A model generated the notes under the pieces. That model did not search any database. It was not told where the DNA came from and saw only the letters and a list, made by a program, of their open reading frames with translations. A stretch of 64,000 nucleotides of DNA from assembly GCA_030710515.1 (NCBI GenBank), contig JALBCR010001052.1, forward strand, positions 1-64,000, given 5' to 3'. Numbering within the stretch: position 1 is the stretch's first letter; the number at the start of each line of letters is the position of its first letter. This document shows, piece by piece, positions 24,070-35,680 of the stretch. The translations under genes were made by a program, and so were the position numbers. Origin of the DNA: Abscondita cerata. Lineage: Eukaryota; Arthropoda; Insecta; Coleoptera; Lampyridae.

Positions 24070-25515
24070 TGTCTTCAGAGTCTCTCATGTCTTCGATGCT
24101 TGCATCAGTTAATGAACTGCTTCCAGAAGATTTGCGTTTTTTCATTTTTCCTCCTCCTCGAGTCTTTCTAAAACTGGGGTGTTTGTAAGAATCTCAGATT
24201 TTTTCTTTTTTCTCTGGAATTTTTTATTATCACTTGAAGTTGTGACCTTTGGAAAAGTTTTGAGGTCAGTAGGCAAAACAAGTTGGTTGACTGAATTTTC
24301 ATTTTCAACGCTTGTAGATGGCATAACAGTCATGACTTCATTATTGTCAACTGTTTTGTTGAAATTATCTTCATTCGAACCATCATTATTTATCACTTGT
24401 ACATACGTCTGTTACAGTGGAAGTAATGAAGTCATCGTCGTTGAATATGTTTGAGTTGAATGGAAAAATCCCAGTGGATCAAAATCCAGAAATACAGTTT
24501 CTAGCAGTGAATGCCAAACGGATAAGCCTCACCCAAAATTTCAGCAATTCATAAATGCTGACTCGTTTCCCTGGATTATTTAGGAAGCCATGTTCGACAA
24601 TGTTGATTGTAGTATTTTTTCAAAGGGTAGTAGGCACTCTTGTCTAGGGGCTGCAGCTTGTGGCTAGTATGAGGTGGTAGAGTTAGTAATATTACGTGAT
24701 TTTCTTCGGCTGCCTTGATTATTTGCAAAGAAATATGAGCTTCATGGTTATCCATGATTAATAATGCGGGTGATTCAGCTGTCGGTTTGGCGTGTCTAAC
24801 GAAATGTTGGAACCATTGCACAAAGAGTTCTGATGTAATCCAACCTGACTTTGAGGCGAACCCAACGGTTCCAGGAAATGTTTGTAAGTTTTTCGCGGAA
24901 AAATTAGAACAGGGGAAACATTATTTCCAATTGCATTGATACAACCGACCATTGTAACCAAGGTCCCCTTTCACTGGAAGTTATTTGGCCAACCTGTTTT
25001 TGACCTTTTGTGGCAATGACTTTTCCTCCTCCTTGAACTGTCGTGAGCCCAGTTTCATCGACATTATAAATTTGTTCAGGTCTCAATTTATACTTTTCAT
25101 ATATTTCTTCAACGTTTCCAAAAATCGTTGGACAACTGGTTTGTTGAAGCCCATAGCTCTGCCCAAAGACGTAGCTTCTGCCGATCTCAAGGATAACTCG
25201 TTTCTCCGTTTTAGGAACGCGTTGAACCACAGTCTACCGGCAGCTTCATTTTCTATCCAAGACGGTGGTATTTTTTTCTTATTCGCTAATGCGAAATCGT
25301 ATGCCAACTTTTTGGCATATATAGGGCTCAAGTTGTGATGGAGTTTCGCCATGGCTTGAAAATATTCACTTAGAATCTGTTCTTCTTCTGAAGAAAATAT
25401 TTGGTTTACAAGAATAATGTGGTTCTAATCTTGGTGCATTTTTGCATGGTTTCCGCTGGAGTTCTGCCAATTACTTTGTCTGTTTTCTTGCGTCTTGGCA
25501 TTTTGTGGCATTACT
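24070..25515 (-). pseudogene. pogo/jerky-type transposase, frameshifted
   Basis: Domains in order on the minus strand: CENP-B-type HTH region (25083-25430) with VNQIFSSEEEQILSEYFQ and AMAKLHHNLSPIYAKKLA and LWFNAFLKRRNELSLR, then EATSLGRAMGFNK; DDE_1 core with QIYNVDETGLTTVQGGGKV (first Asp), NAIGNNVSPVLIFPRKTY, ALLIMDNHEAH (second Asp) and LTLPPHTSHKLQPLDKSAYY (third Asp). The tail (24142-24396) is acidic then Lys-rich. At least three frameshifts separate these blocks and one stop lies near the N-terminus. The catalytic Asp residues themselves remain. Confidence 0.85.
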
Positions 25516-26159
25516 GAAATGAAACCGTTCGAATTTTATACAAAATAGTTATGAAGGTACAATGGCCACCCTTTTCAAGATTTCCAAAGTAGTGGCCACT
25601 GTACCGATAATAGATGATGACCACTGTACCATCAACTTCATCTTAAATTGAAAAATGTTTTGGAAAGAACGTCATGGAAAGAATGCAGAAAAATAATGTG
25701 TCAGTTGATACTTACATATATTGGCTATCGTTTGCCACAGCTTTTATATTTTAACTCGTTGAAACACAAGTTTATCACACAATAACCAGCTTGGTCTAAT
25801 TTCACAACATGTGGTAAATTTAGAGGTTATGCAATTACAGATTGAAAGGTCTCTAGAATCCCGTAGCTCACTTCAGAAACAGAAACACTAATTTGTTCTA
25901 ACCTTCTTTGTTAGATAGCGACACGCAGTCTTTGTAAATAAATATTCTGTGAGTAGGTGGCCACTGTACCTACATGGCCACTGTTCCAGACTCTCCCTAC
26001 TTCATGTCTTCGTTCATATTAAATATTTTGGACATTTTATCTAATAAATTTATCCCTTGTGTCTGTGCTATAGATTTTCTATCGGAATGTTGGTGTTTCA
26101 ATTAACCATACTTTTTCACAACATCAAAAGCCATTTTTTCACGTCATTTCTACTTTATA

Positions 26160-28150
26160 AACTAAATATATAAGAGAACAGAGGATGTAGATGACGACTA
26201 GGCATATGACAAGGAATACAGTAGAGTAAATAATATTCAGGATATAACAAGATTTAACATAGAAATAAAAGAGACATATACAGGGTTACAAATAAGGAAA
26301 AATGAAATAAAAAAGAGAAGCAGATGATAAGGTATGGAAGACTAAATTAGATCTACTAGTAACAGAAATGAAAAGAAAGAAAGAGGAGAAGAAATATTAA
26401 CCAACGGAAATGTCTTAATGTACGCGATAGTTAAACAAAGAGCAAAAGAAGGGTTGAGCTGCGTAGTGAAAAAAGAAGTATACAAAATAACTATAAAGAA
26501 GATGAAATGAAAACAATACTTAGCAAACAAACTACTAAAAATTACAAAAAATATAAAAGTATAGCAACCAGAATTTTTCTATAAAATTTTAAAAATACTA
26601 TAGAGAGGAAAAACAAAACCATAATACATTATAACACAGAGCAAGATAAAATAATATCAGAAAATAGAGACACAACAAAACATTGGAAAGAATATTTTGA
26701 AAAACTTCTAAACGCCAAAATAACAACGAGTACATATTTACAGAAGAAGTGCAGAAGGAGGAGAAAATTATAGAAGATTAAGTAGATGATGACAAACAAA
26801 AACAAGCATTCAAAATTGAAAATGTAATAGCACCTATTAAAAACCTTAAAAGATAAAGCGCCAAGACACGATGGTATAATGGCTGAGATGATAAAACTAC
26901 TAGGGAATGATGAAATAGAACAATAACAACGCTATTGAACAAGCTTTCAGAAGAAAGTGCAATACCGGAAGAGTGTGAGTTGGAAACCATCTTACCCATG
27001 TATCAGAAGGAAAACAATAAAGATTGTTACAGTTATAGAGGAGTAACACTGTTAAACAACGTTTATAAAGTGTACGAAAGACTGTTAGTTAACAGACTAA
27101 AAGTAAAAATAGAAACTCAAATAGAAGAAACACGATGTGGATTTCGAAAAGGGAGGGGAATTCAAGCCACATAGTTACCATCAAACAATTTACTGAAAAA
27201 CTGTTAAACAAAGGCATACTGTAGCATTTATCAACCTAAAAAAAGCTTTTGACAGCATACTAAGAAAAAGTGCTTGAAAAGAAGAGACATAGACAAGAGA
27301 CTAAGAAGACAAGGAGAAGTTTTAAGCCCGACACTATTCAGAATCGTACTAGACAATATAGTAAAAGAAGCTAAGAAGCAAATCAATAAATTACACGTGG
27401 GATATAAATGTCTACAACTCTTTTATATTACAGAGTGTGCATTTGCAGATAACTTGATCATATTTGCCAAAAACCAAAAATAGTTATATGGAAACCTACA
27501 AATATGGAATAGAACACTACAAACTTATAACCAAAAGATAAACATAGATAAGAACAAAATGGTCTAGGAAACAAAAATACACGAAGAAATATCACATCTT
27601 AAAGGCAAAGAGATAGAACACGTGAACAGTTTCAAATATCTAGAAGTTGCAATCCAGAAAGACTGAAAAATGATGCAGAGATAAATAATAGAATAGAGAA
27701 TGCTAAGAAAGTTTACTATGCCTTGAGTTATAAATTCGCCAGGAATAAAGAAGTAAGTAAACAGAAACCTCCAGTATATAACTTGGTCTTCAAACCATTA
27801 CTAATATTCAGGTGTAAAGCTGGTCACTTACGAAAAAATAAGAAAGAACAAATAAAATAAGAGACATTAGGCAAACCAACATAATATGGGGAAATGAAAT
27901 CGAATATAAAGCGAGCAATAGGAAGAAGAAGTAAGAAAAGACGAGACGAAATAAAAGCGGATATCTTAAAAAAGATAAATTTAAGTTGGTAAAAGGCAAA
28001 AACCCTATTTCAAGACCAGAAAGACTGAGTAAAGTTTGTACAGCTGCATACATTTGAAATAAAAGAAAATGAATCTTGTGTTATTAATATTATTATTATA
28101 ATTATTATTATAATTATTATAATAATTATTATTATAATATTATTATTATC
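26160..28150 (+). mobile_element. LINE reverse transcriptase copy with ATT tail, decayed
   Basis: Plus-strand reverse transcriptase pieces: PEECELETILPMYQKENNK then SYRGVTLLNNVYKVYERLL and CGFRKGRGIQAT (26935-27175), then EVLSPTLFRIVLDNIVKE and ECAFADNLIIFAKNQK (27274-27480), where FADN replaces the FADD catalytic motif. The 5' half is A-rich and not readable as endonuclease. It ends in an ATT-type tail (28079-28150). It is a different LINE family from the ones at 5.9 and 33.7 kb. The class is uncertain (RTE/CR1/R1-like). Confidence 0.7.
28079..28150. repeat. ATT/TAA microsatellite (LINE tail)
   Basis: About 70 bp of interspersed TTA, ATT and TAATTA units. Position directly after the LINE pol remnant suggests that it grew from the retrotransposon's 3' tail. 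Confidence 0.85.
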
Positions 28151-28499
28151 TTGAAGTTCTTGAAGGTATATTATACTACCCACCGGCTGTGTTTACCGAT
28201 ATACTGCTACGAGTATTTTGGTAGCTGAGCCTTCACATGGCTACATTGCTTCAGAATTCAGATGTTGTGATTAATTTCTTGAATAAATTTTTCCAATTCT
28301 GATTTTAAAAGCTTGAATCTCCATAATTACTACCAACTTTTGCCTTCCTGAAATAAATAATATGCTTTGTAATGTAGATATAAGATTGGTTTTAAGTCTT
28401 CACCTGTAAAACTTTCCAACGGGGAAGTTATCTTAATGATTTGTAAACTTTTGTGTTTTTGATGATTTGAACATCAGCCAGTAGAGAAAAGTGTTTCAT

Positions 28500-28625
28500 G
28501 GGAGCTTAATAAGTGTTATGTGTGTCTTACGACATCTCGTGTATAAAGAACACGTAAAAATAGTATAAACTAAGAAATGCCAACAGTTAACTGTAACGGC
28601 AATTGAATGTTTAAATGCAATATCT
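28500..28625. repeat. Repeat shared with 56065-56165
   Basis: The segments ACTAAGAAATGCCAACA (28569) and TGTATAAAGAACACGTAAA (28541) recur near 56068 (direct) and 56114-56135 (inverted). The two loci are therefore rearranged copies of one palindromic repeat. No coding potential. Confidence 0.5.
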
Positions 28626-29180
28626 TTAAGTGTTGTTTCGTACAAAATTTGTGAATTATCCGTGGAAAGCGTTGATAACTCCATTTTCAAAGACAATCAC
28701 ATACACCTATACAAATAAACAATTAGTGAAAGATACCATGAGATAACATATATTAGGGTTATTAAGGACCAGGAAAATTATTAGATAATTCAAAATGCCC
28801 GATATTAGAGAAACATGGAAAATGTAAATTATTCGACTTAACGTCACGCTTACGTCACAAGGAAGTTAGAATTTCAATCGCAAATTTCTCAATAACCATA
28901 CAGGAAAGACCCCAAAACATATTTACATTTTTGTAAAGAATTTTTTATCTTTCCGTTGATATTTGGATCGGAATATCTTTTGAAAATTTGTATTTTAGAA
29001 GATGTCTATGCTATTTTGTTTTGATCTTTAACTGAAAATACACGAAACTTTCAAAAAGGATCAAAGTGGCCTAATGCTAAGTTATAAATACAACATACCT
29101 GAGATTTCGGGCACATGTCGGGCACTTTCTGATTTTTCCAGCGTGGGAGTCACGTACTTACGTCGGTCGTCTATAAAATA

Positions 29181-29295
29181 GTTATTTATGTAGCAAGGCC
29201 GTAAAGTAGCTGTTTTAGGCCCAGAGGAATGTACGTGGGCACAATCGGGACGATGGCCTAAAACAGCTTTAAGGCCGAGCTGCATACATAATTTT
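29181..29295. repeat. Foldback repeat, GGCCTAAAACAGC arms
   Basis: TAGCTGTTTTAGGCC (29208-29222) pairs with GGCCTAAAACAGCT (29253-29266), and the outer flanks (AAGGCCGTAAAG / CTTTAAGGCCGAG) also pair. About 115 bp. It is a small MITE-like hairpin. Confidence 0.6.
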
Positions 29296-29849
29296 ACACG
29301 TTCCATTATTTTCGTACTTATACAAAAATAAAGTAAAAACATTTACAAATTGCGTTAATCTACTTTATTATTATCATCATGGGTGCCTTACATAATTTTT
29401 TATTTGTCACTCACTGACAGTCATATTGTAAAACTGCAAGCATAGAATTATTATTTAATAAAAACATGGAAGATTTTCCGATAATAATAAAACGGAATGC
29501 AAAATCATAGAGAACAACCGATAACAAGACTAAAATAAGCAAATGGAAAATAAAGGAAGGTAAAAGTAGAAGAAAATTAACCAATACGCAAAAATTAAAG
29601 TTTGGTTAAGGAGATTACTCTAGTAAAGTTTTAAGAAGGGATGGCTGCATTCATGCAGTGAAATAGAAGCACTGTGAAGTGTGAATTGTACATAACCGTT
29701 TACTTTACACAATACAGATCTTTTAACAAGCGTATCAATCATTATAATTATTAAAGTTGATTACAGAATAGTCAATACAATAGACACAAATAATGGCGAG
29801 TTGGTTGCATCCAGCAATACATTAGATTAATTTTAACGATTTAAAAACT

Positions 29850-29960
29850 GAAAGCCCACGGGCGTAAAAGTAACACTTTTAAGCCCGCGGGCAAAATGTT
29901 CTACTTTACGCCCGAAAATGGGGTTAAAAAGTCAATTTTACGCCTGATCGTGTAAAAAAA
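29850..29960. repeat. GC-rich foldback within AT-rich DNA
   Basis: Related segments GCCCACGGGCGTAAAAGT, AAGCCCGCGGGC and CTTTACGCCCGAAAAT form overlapping inverted repeats across about 110 bp. The composition differs sharply from the flanks. I do not recognise the family. Confidence 0.45.
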
Positions 29961-32576
29961 ATAATTTCAAAAATGCAATATGCAACATAATTGAACAACG
30001 AAAATCAGAGTCCAAACAATATAAAAACAAATAAATATACCTACGACTTAAATTATATTTAATTAAATGTGAATTAATCTAAAATGTATTAAGTTTAAAG
30101 TGCAAAATCTACGATTAGAGAAGAGGTTAAGAAACTTACCACGTCACAAAGAGTTCCGATAATTTATAATGAATGAGGTTTGTTATCGGGCATAATCATT
30201 GTATTAATTGTTAGGTACCAATCTAAAACTTTAGTTACAATGAAAAAAAAATACTTAATACCTAAATGAAATTAGTATAGGGGTTTCAGAATTTTAATTT
30301 AAATGAAATATATGTTTACCACTAACGTTATTATTGAATTATATCCTTTGATTGGTTATGAACACCTGTCGTTTATTTTAATTGAAAGCAAAAGTAAGAA
30401 TAATTATATGAAATGATTTACGAGCAAATTTAATTTAACAACCCTTAATACATGCATGTGGAAGAAGTTGCAGACATCAATTATTAATGTATCAAACATC
30501 AAAATATTTATTTGTGTTACAGTTACTTATATTTAAACAAGAAAATATTATGAGACAACGTTTTTAAATTTAGATAATCTCTGCACACATGCAATAATAT
30601 GAACCCGGTCATTTCTTGTCGCGTGTTATAAAGTTACAATATTAAAAAAAATATTTAATAACCTTGACTTTTAAAAGAGTCATCATTGTTAATACATTTA
30701 AGCGGACATGATTAAATAAAATTTAAAAAAATGTTTCTTAAACGTGCAGCATTTTCAAAGAAGATTATCTTATTCAGAGTAATACCATTGTAATACTCTA
30801 CCCAATTTCTAAAAAATATCAATAATTAGAAACTGTAGTTTTGGGGCATAGTTCAAAATCGAGTGTACAATTCACTAGAATATTTTCCACGCAAAATTTA
30901 TTTTAACTCCGATCTTGTCTAGAAAAAGGCTAAAAAGGAAAAACTATACAAAAAAAAACAGAGGAGTAACATCATCGGTGTTTTGCATAATACTGAATCA
31001 GAAAATAAAAAAGAACAGAACAAAATTGAGGTGGGGAATACTACATCCTTTTACTTACAAAATATTAGCCAAAATTGAATAAAATGTCAATCAATTTTAA
31101 AACGTTGTATGATCACGACCACTACCAAAAAATTTAGCATCGTGCAAAGTTGTATTACCTTGGAGGGTGGGTTTTAGTGTTCCTCCACCTGTTTATTTAA
31201 AATATAAGTCAAAAATAACATCTACAAGGTGGCCTAAAACACTGAGATTCTCCTCTTAGGACCTTATTTAAAGAGTAGGAAGAAAATACGTTTCATACAA
31301 TCAATCCACATAATTTCTAACAAACTGACTTTTAAAATTATTTTAATTATTTAGTAGTTGTGAAATGGAATAAGTAGTATATTTTTGTGAGCGGTGTGAA
31401 TTATCATATGAAATAAATAAACTATTGGTAGGTAATAACTTTAGACTTATTGTTAAAAATGGAACAAAATTAGATAATAAAACTATGAAAAACTGTTGCT
31501 AAAAATAAATAAACCTTAATTTTAAAGTAATAAATTAATTTTCGCTCTATTATTCTTGGATATTTTGTATGAGGACCCCTACATTTCATTTCAGACTCAA
31601 ATTCTTGGAAAAACTTTACATAAACTTTTGACTATAAAAGGTAGGTAATGAAGATATTTGAAATTAAAAATCAAATTTACTTTTAATTCTAACTTAAATG
31701 GGCACAAACAATCCAGTATGTATTTCAATTACATTGAAAATAAATCTGACTCTAGAATTTTTTTGGTTTACAATAAAGTAGGCGCTAGAGGATATAGAAT
31801 TTGACAGGCGCCTAGATCTAGAAGCTCTAGCACCATGTTATATAAACACAGCTAGATAACTGGAGAATCAATTATACTGAGTTTCTTAATTGAAATAAGC
31901 GTTGACTTGTTTTTATTAAATTATTGCTTACTTTTGAATTATAGGTAATGTAATTGAAACACAAAATTATTGTTGCTGCGCTTAGTTTGTGTTAGTTAAA
32001 AGCAAACCGTTATACATTAGATTTTAATTTACTTTCGATTACTTGAGCTATAACAGCAAAAAAATTGGAATATAATTCAGTGGAGCAGAAATGGGGGCTT
32101 CCCTAGATCGAATTCGTTGTATTTACTTTCCACTCATCTTTGTTTTAGCTGCTTTATTGCGAATCTCAAAGTCAATATTAGATGGAGGGTTTTTGTAATA
32201 CCCATTTCCAATGGTATTATCATTAGCGTACTATATTTACACTTTTCATTAAAAAAGCGATAAATTATACAAGATAATTAATTTTGCAGATCTTTCCTTT
32301 TACATTTAATTCCGATAAAGGTGAAGTTACAAACAATTTTAAAGGTTTTCATTTCCTATTTTAAAAATATAATTAAAACCATTAATTAATTAAAATAACA
32401 TACACATGTTAACTTAAAAAGAGTGAAAAAAAATGTAATGCCATTTAGCAACTTACTCGACAAAAAATGATTTGAAAGTGTAAGCAAGACAAAGAAATGG
32501 CGAGTAAAGTGATCAATGTAGATGTTTAGATGACACTTATACAAAAGAAAATGGTAGAAGAACATTATCTGAAACA
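29961..32576. other. AT-rich non-coding stretch
   Basis: About 2.6 kb of very AT-rich DNA without any open frame or motif that I recognise on either strand. It may be intergenic. No clear repeat ends were seen. Confidence 0.5.
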
Positions 32577-32810
32577 TTAAAAATGAGAGCAGAGTAAGCT
32601 GTAAGTTGTTATGAAGAGGTCTCTCTCCATATAAAGGGTTATAAGCTGTCGGTCAGCAGCAATCATTTGAGAGTGAAGCGGGTTATGAAAGGTTGTAGTT
32701 GAGCGCTGAAGAGTGCTCCTGTCTAGAGGTGCTCCAAGTCCAGCACTACTGGCCGCCACCACTGGCGCCCCATTATCATAATCAAAGGAGCTCGCATTAC
32801 TTGAAGAGGT
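32577..32810 (-). other. Unrecognised GC-rich open stretch, exon-like
   Basis: A minus-strand frame of about 77 codons is open between a stop upstream (just above 32810) and one at 32577, without an ATG. It reads SSSNASSFDYDNGAPVVAAS then AGLGAPLDRSTLQRSTTTFH, NPLHSQMIAADRQL. Ser/Ala/Gly-rich composition and higher GC set it apart from its neighbours, as in an exon of a low-complexity protein. An AG acceptor (near 32801) exists, but there is no clear donor. It could also be a captured gene fragment or chance. I do not recognise the protein. Confidence 0.3.
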
Positions 32811-33737
32811 TTATGAGTGTTGCTGTTGACAACAATGCTCTCTTTTATCTTAGTTTTCAAGGATTAGTGAAAAATGCAATGTAAGAGGCATCATGAATAC
32901 TAAAAAGCTTGCAATTATAATATTCTCCGTTAGATACTTCGTTTGCACATTTACTAATTTAATCCATAAATTAAAATGCGCATAGCTTAGAAAAAAATCA
33001 TATATTCAATCAAGCACATGTAATTAATTGGTGTCTCTGAAAATCAATACCTGCAACTTGTATTACATAAGATTTCATATGGCGGAACAAATAATAAATT
33101 CATAACAACAAAGATAATATTGTTAAGCGATCATTCGCAAAGAAAAATTTGTAAGTGTGGTAATCTAAGTATAAAATCATTGTGAAGTGTTTGGGATCAA
33201 CTATCAACAAATCGTTGCTTATCTATAAATCTAAAATCCATTCAACAAGCTGGATGTGATCTGCTTGTCCATCTAATCTCCATTACTAACTATTTACACA
33301 CTGCCTGTCATTTACCATTAGCTTTGTTACGGATACGCACAACAATAGACCCATTTTAAATCTATTCTTAACTATCGAATCGTAAATTTAATTTGGTGCG
33401 GTTTGTTGGGCATTCGATTTTACTACTGTTTCTTTTCTTATAAAATCGTGAGAGCTTTTCTATAGGGTCACATTATTTAAAATCGTTTGAAATAAAATGT
33501 AGGTAATTGTGTTACATTGGTTCTTTTATAGATTATTGTGAACAGGAATTATTAAAAAATCGTTATCGATAAAATGATTTTAATCGTTTTGGGTTTTTTG
33601 TATAACAAAGTATTTCTTATACCGGGTGACAAGGGGAATCATAGGTTAGAAAAAACTATAAATTTTCTAATAAATGAAACAAATTAATAGTTTTTTAATT
33701 CAGCATGCCTTTTTTATATGTGTAGGATGAACATTTT

Positions 33738-34815
33738 TATTTATTTATTTATTCATATGGTACATTTTAAATATTGTATATAATGGACCGGTCCAAGCGC
33801 CAGTCACGACAATGACAAAAAATAGTAGGTTAAAGAAATAGCAAAACAAAATAATGGAAAAACAGATAATCAGGACAAGAATACAAAATATTGCTGAACT
33901 TCAGATGTCCTTCAGATTTGTAAGCCATAATATAGCTTCATCCGTTAAATGATGAATGTTTGGAAAGCCTCCTTTAAACTTTGTTAATTGACAATCCTCT
34001 ACAATATGTGTAACGGTTTCTGGTTCGGTTCTACAGTAATTTCGATTAGAAATTGATCCCATTTAAACAACAGATTTGCATTTTGAATGGCCTGTTCTTA
34101 TGCGATTGACTTTTGACCAAATTTTTCTTTTTTGATCAAAGCCCGGGACATCAACTCCATACCATAATTTTTTCCACTCTTCAACTTCAGAAAAAGCCGT
34201 ACTTACCTACTTAAGTAGTCTTGCAACCATATAAGACTTCGAGATTTAAGCCTTTTAGCAAGAGGGTTGTCAGTGTCATTCCAAATTGGTAAGTTTTTGT
34301 TAAGTTGGCATATATCCCATTCTCGTTTTAACGCAACTTTTCGTCGAATGTTCGATGGAGTAATATTACAAAGAGCATGAAGCCAATCGAGAGGAGTAGA
34401 TTTAATAGTTCCACTAATTATACGCATAGTGCAATTCAACTGGACATCTATTTTTTTATCATAACTATTCAACCAGATAGGAGCACAATAATCTGCTGTA
34501 GAATAAACTAATGCCAATGCAGCTGTACAAAGTGTCTTTGCATCTGCTCCCCAAGTTGTTCCAGCTAATTTTTGAATGACATTATTTCTTGTTTTCATTT
34601 TTTGTTTAACTTTTTTTAAATGATCTTTGTAAATTAAAAACTTATCTAAAGTTACTCCCAAATAAACTGGGTGAAAATTATGGTTTAACTTTGTATTATT
34701 ATTAAAAATAAGATTAAGTTTTCTACTTTTTTCTGTATTACTTAAATAAAAACAAGAAACCTCTGTTTTTTTAAGATTGGGGCATAACCGCCATTTTTGA
34801 AATAATTTTATACTA
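33738..34815 (-). mobile_element. Truncated LINE (jockey-like), copy 2 of 3
   Basis: On the minus strand a long frame from about 34810 to 34203 reads WRLCPNLKKTEVSCFYLSN, HPVYLGVTLDKFLIYKDHL then KTRNNVIQKLAGTTWGADAK and ALALVYSTADYCAPIWLNSY, the thumb region of a jockey-type pol. Past a stop it continues NRIRTGHSKCKSVV, CRTEPETVTHIVEDCQL and DEAILWLTNLKDI, the HC-type C-terminal block. A (TTTA)n tail lies at 33738-33757. It is 5' truncated. The same family occurs at 9180-9790 and 60395-60866. Confidence 0.88.
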
Positions 34816-34997
34816 CCTATATAAGGTAGCTATTTATTATACATATAAATGTTTTCGAAAGTGTTTTATCAGGAATGTTGAATTTACTTATAAGTAGATA
34901 AAACGTGGTTAAATCACGAATGCTATAAAACCAGATTTGATCAATAAATGACGCTTCGCTCTGAAGATAGAGGCTGAAACCTTACTAGTGAAATAAA

Positions 34998-35171
34998 ATA
35001 CCTTTTCTACGATCGTGCAAAAAGTGACTACTTTTTGTAGCAATTACTGTGTCAAAAGTTTCACTTTTTTGCATTAGTGCCAAGAACAATTTATCAGTGC
35101 AAAAAGTAAATTATTTTTTGCACTAGTGTAAAAAGTAGTTATTTTATTTTGTTTTTTCGATCGTAGAAAAA
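34998..35171. mobile_element. Foldback MITE with TTTTCTACGATCG ends
   Basis: TTTTCTACGATCG near 34999 pairs with CGATCGTAGAAAA near 35158; internal blocks GTGCAAAAAGTGACTACTTT and its approximate complement around 35130 also pair. About 170 bp. No coding content. Confidence 0.65.
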
Positions 35172-35680
35172 ATGCTGTGTGTAACATGTACAAAAAGTAA
35201 ATTTTCATAAGTGTGAATAAAACTTTGAATTAGGTGATTGTAAGCATAAAACTAGGTAATCGGCATTTTCATAAAATTGTATATGACTTGCTTCAACAAG
35301 TTTTAGAAAAAAGTCAGTCGTAACTCATTATTTAAAAAATCAATAAATATATTTAAGAGCAAAAAAAATTTAAGTTAAGAAAAATAATACTATCCCAGAT
35401 CACAAACTCCAACGAAAGTGTTAATAATAGTGATTTTCATTCAAGCCGTATTTTTAATTTCATACTATTTCAGCAACTAACAATGAGGATAGTATATCAT
35501 ATCTACATTACATCTTTGTCAATTAGTGAAATTTCATGTTTATAGGCGTTTTATTGCAATGCAAAAAATAATCAATTAGCTATAATCGTCTACATTTTTT
35601 AACCAATTACGTATCAAATAAAGTTTAAACATTTAAGCAATTTATTTGCAAGAATTAAAACTGCATATTATTTTTTGGTA

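Larger units (their letters stand above)
22658..25997 (-). mobile_element. pogo-type DNA transposon with TIRs and nested mariner
   Basis: Terminal inverted repeats: left GGAGAGTCTGGAACAGTG, right its complement with one extra base, each with a TA immediately outside (22656-22657 and 25998-25999). The 3,340 bp includes a nested mariner of about 700 bp. The minus strand carries a broken pogo-type transposase. Copies of TGGCCACTGTACC or close variants cluster at both ends (about 22841, 22861, 22888; 25558, 25591, 25617, 25955, 25974), a likely transposase-binding array. Confidence 0.85.

Noticed and set aside
34955..34985. Possible plus-strand hammerhead: CTGAAGA, short linker, GAAAC
   Set aside because: Stem II has only two possible pairs and the base after the candidate U is G, which the cleavage rule does not allow; stem III does not pair.
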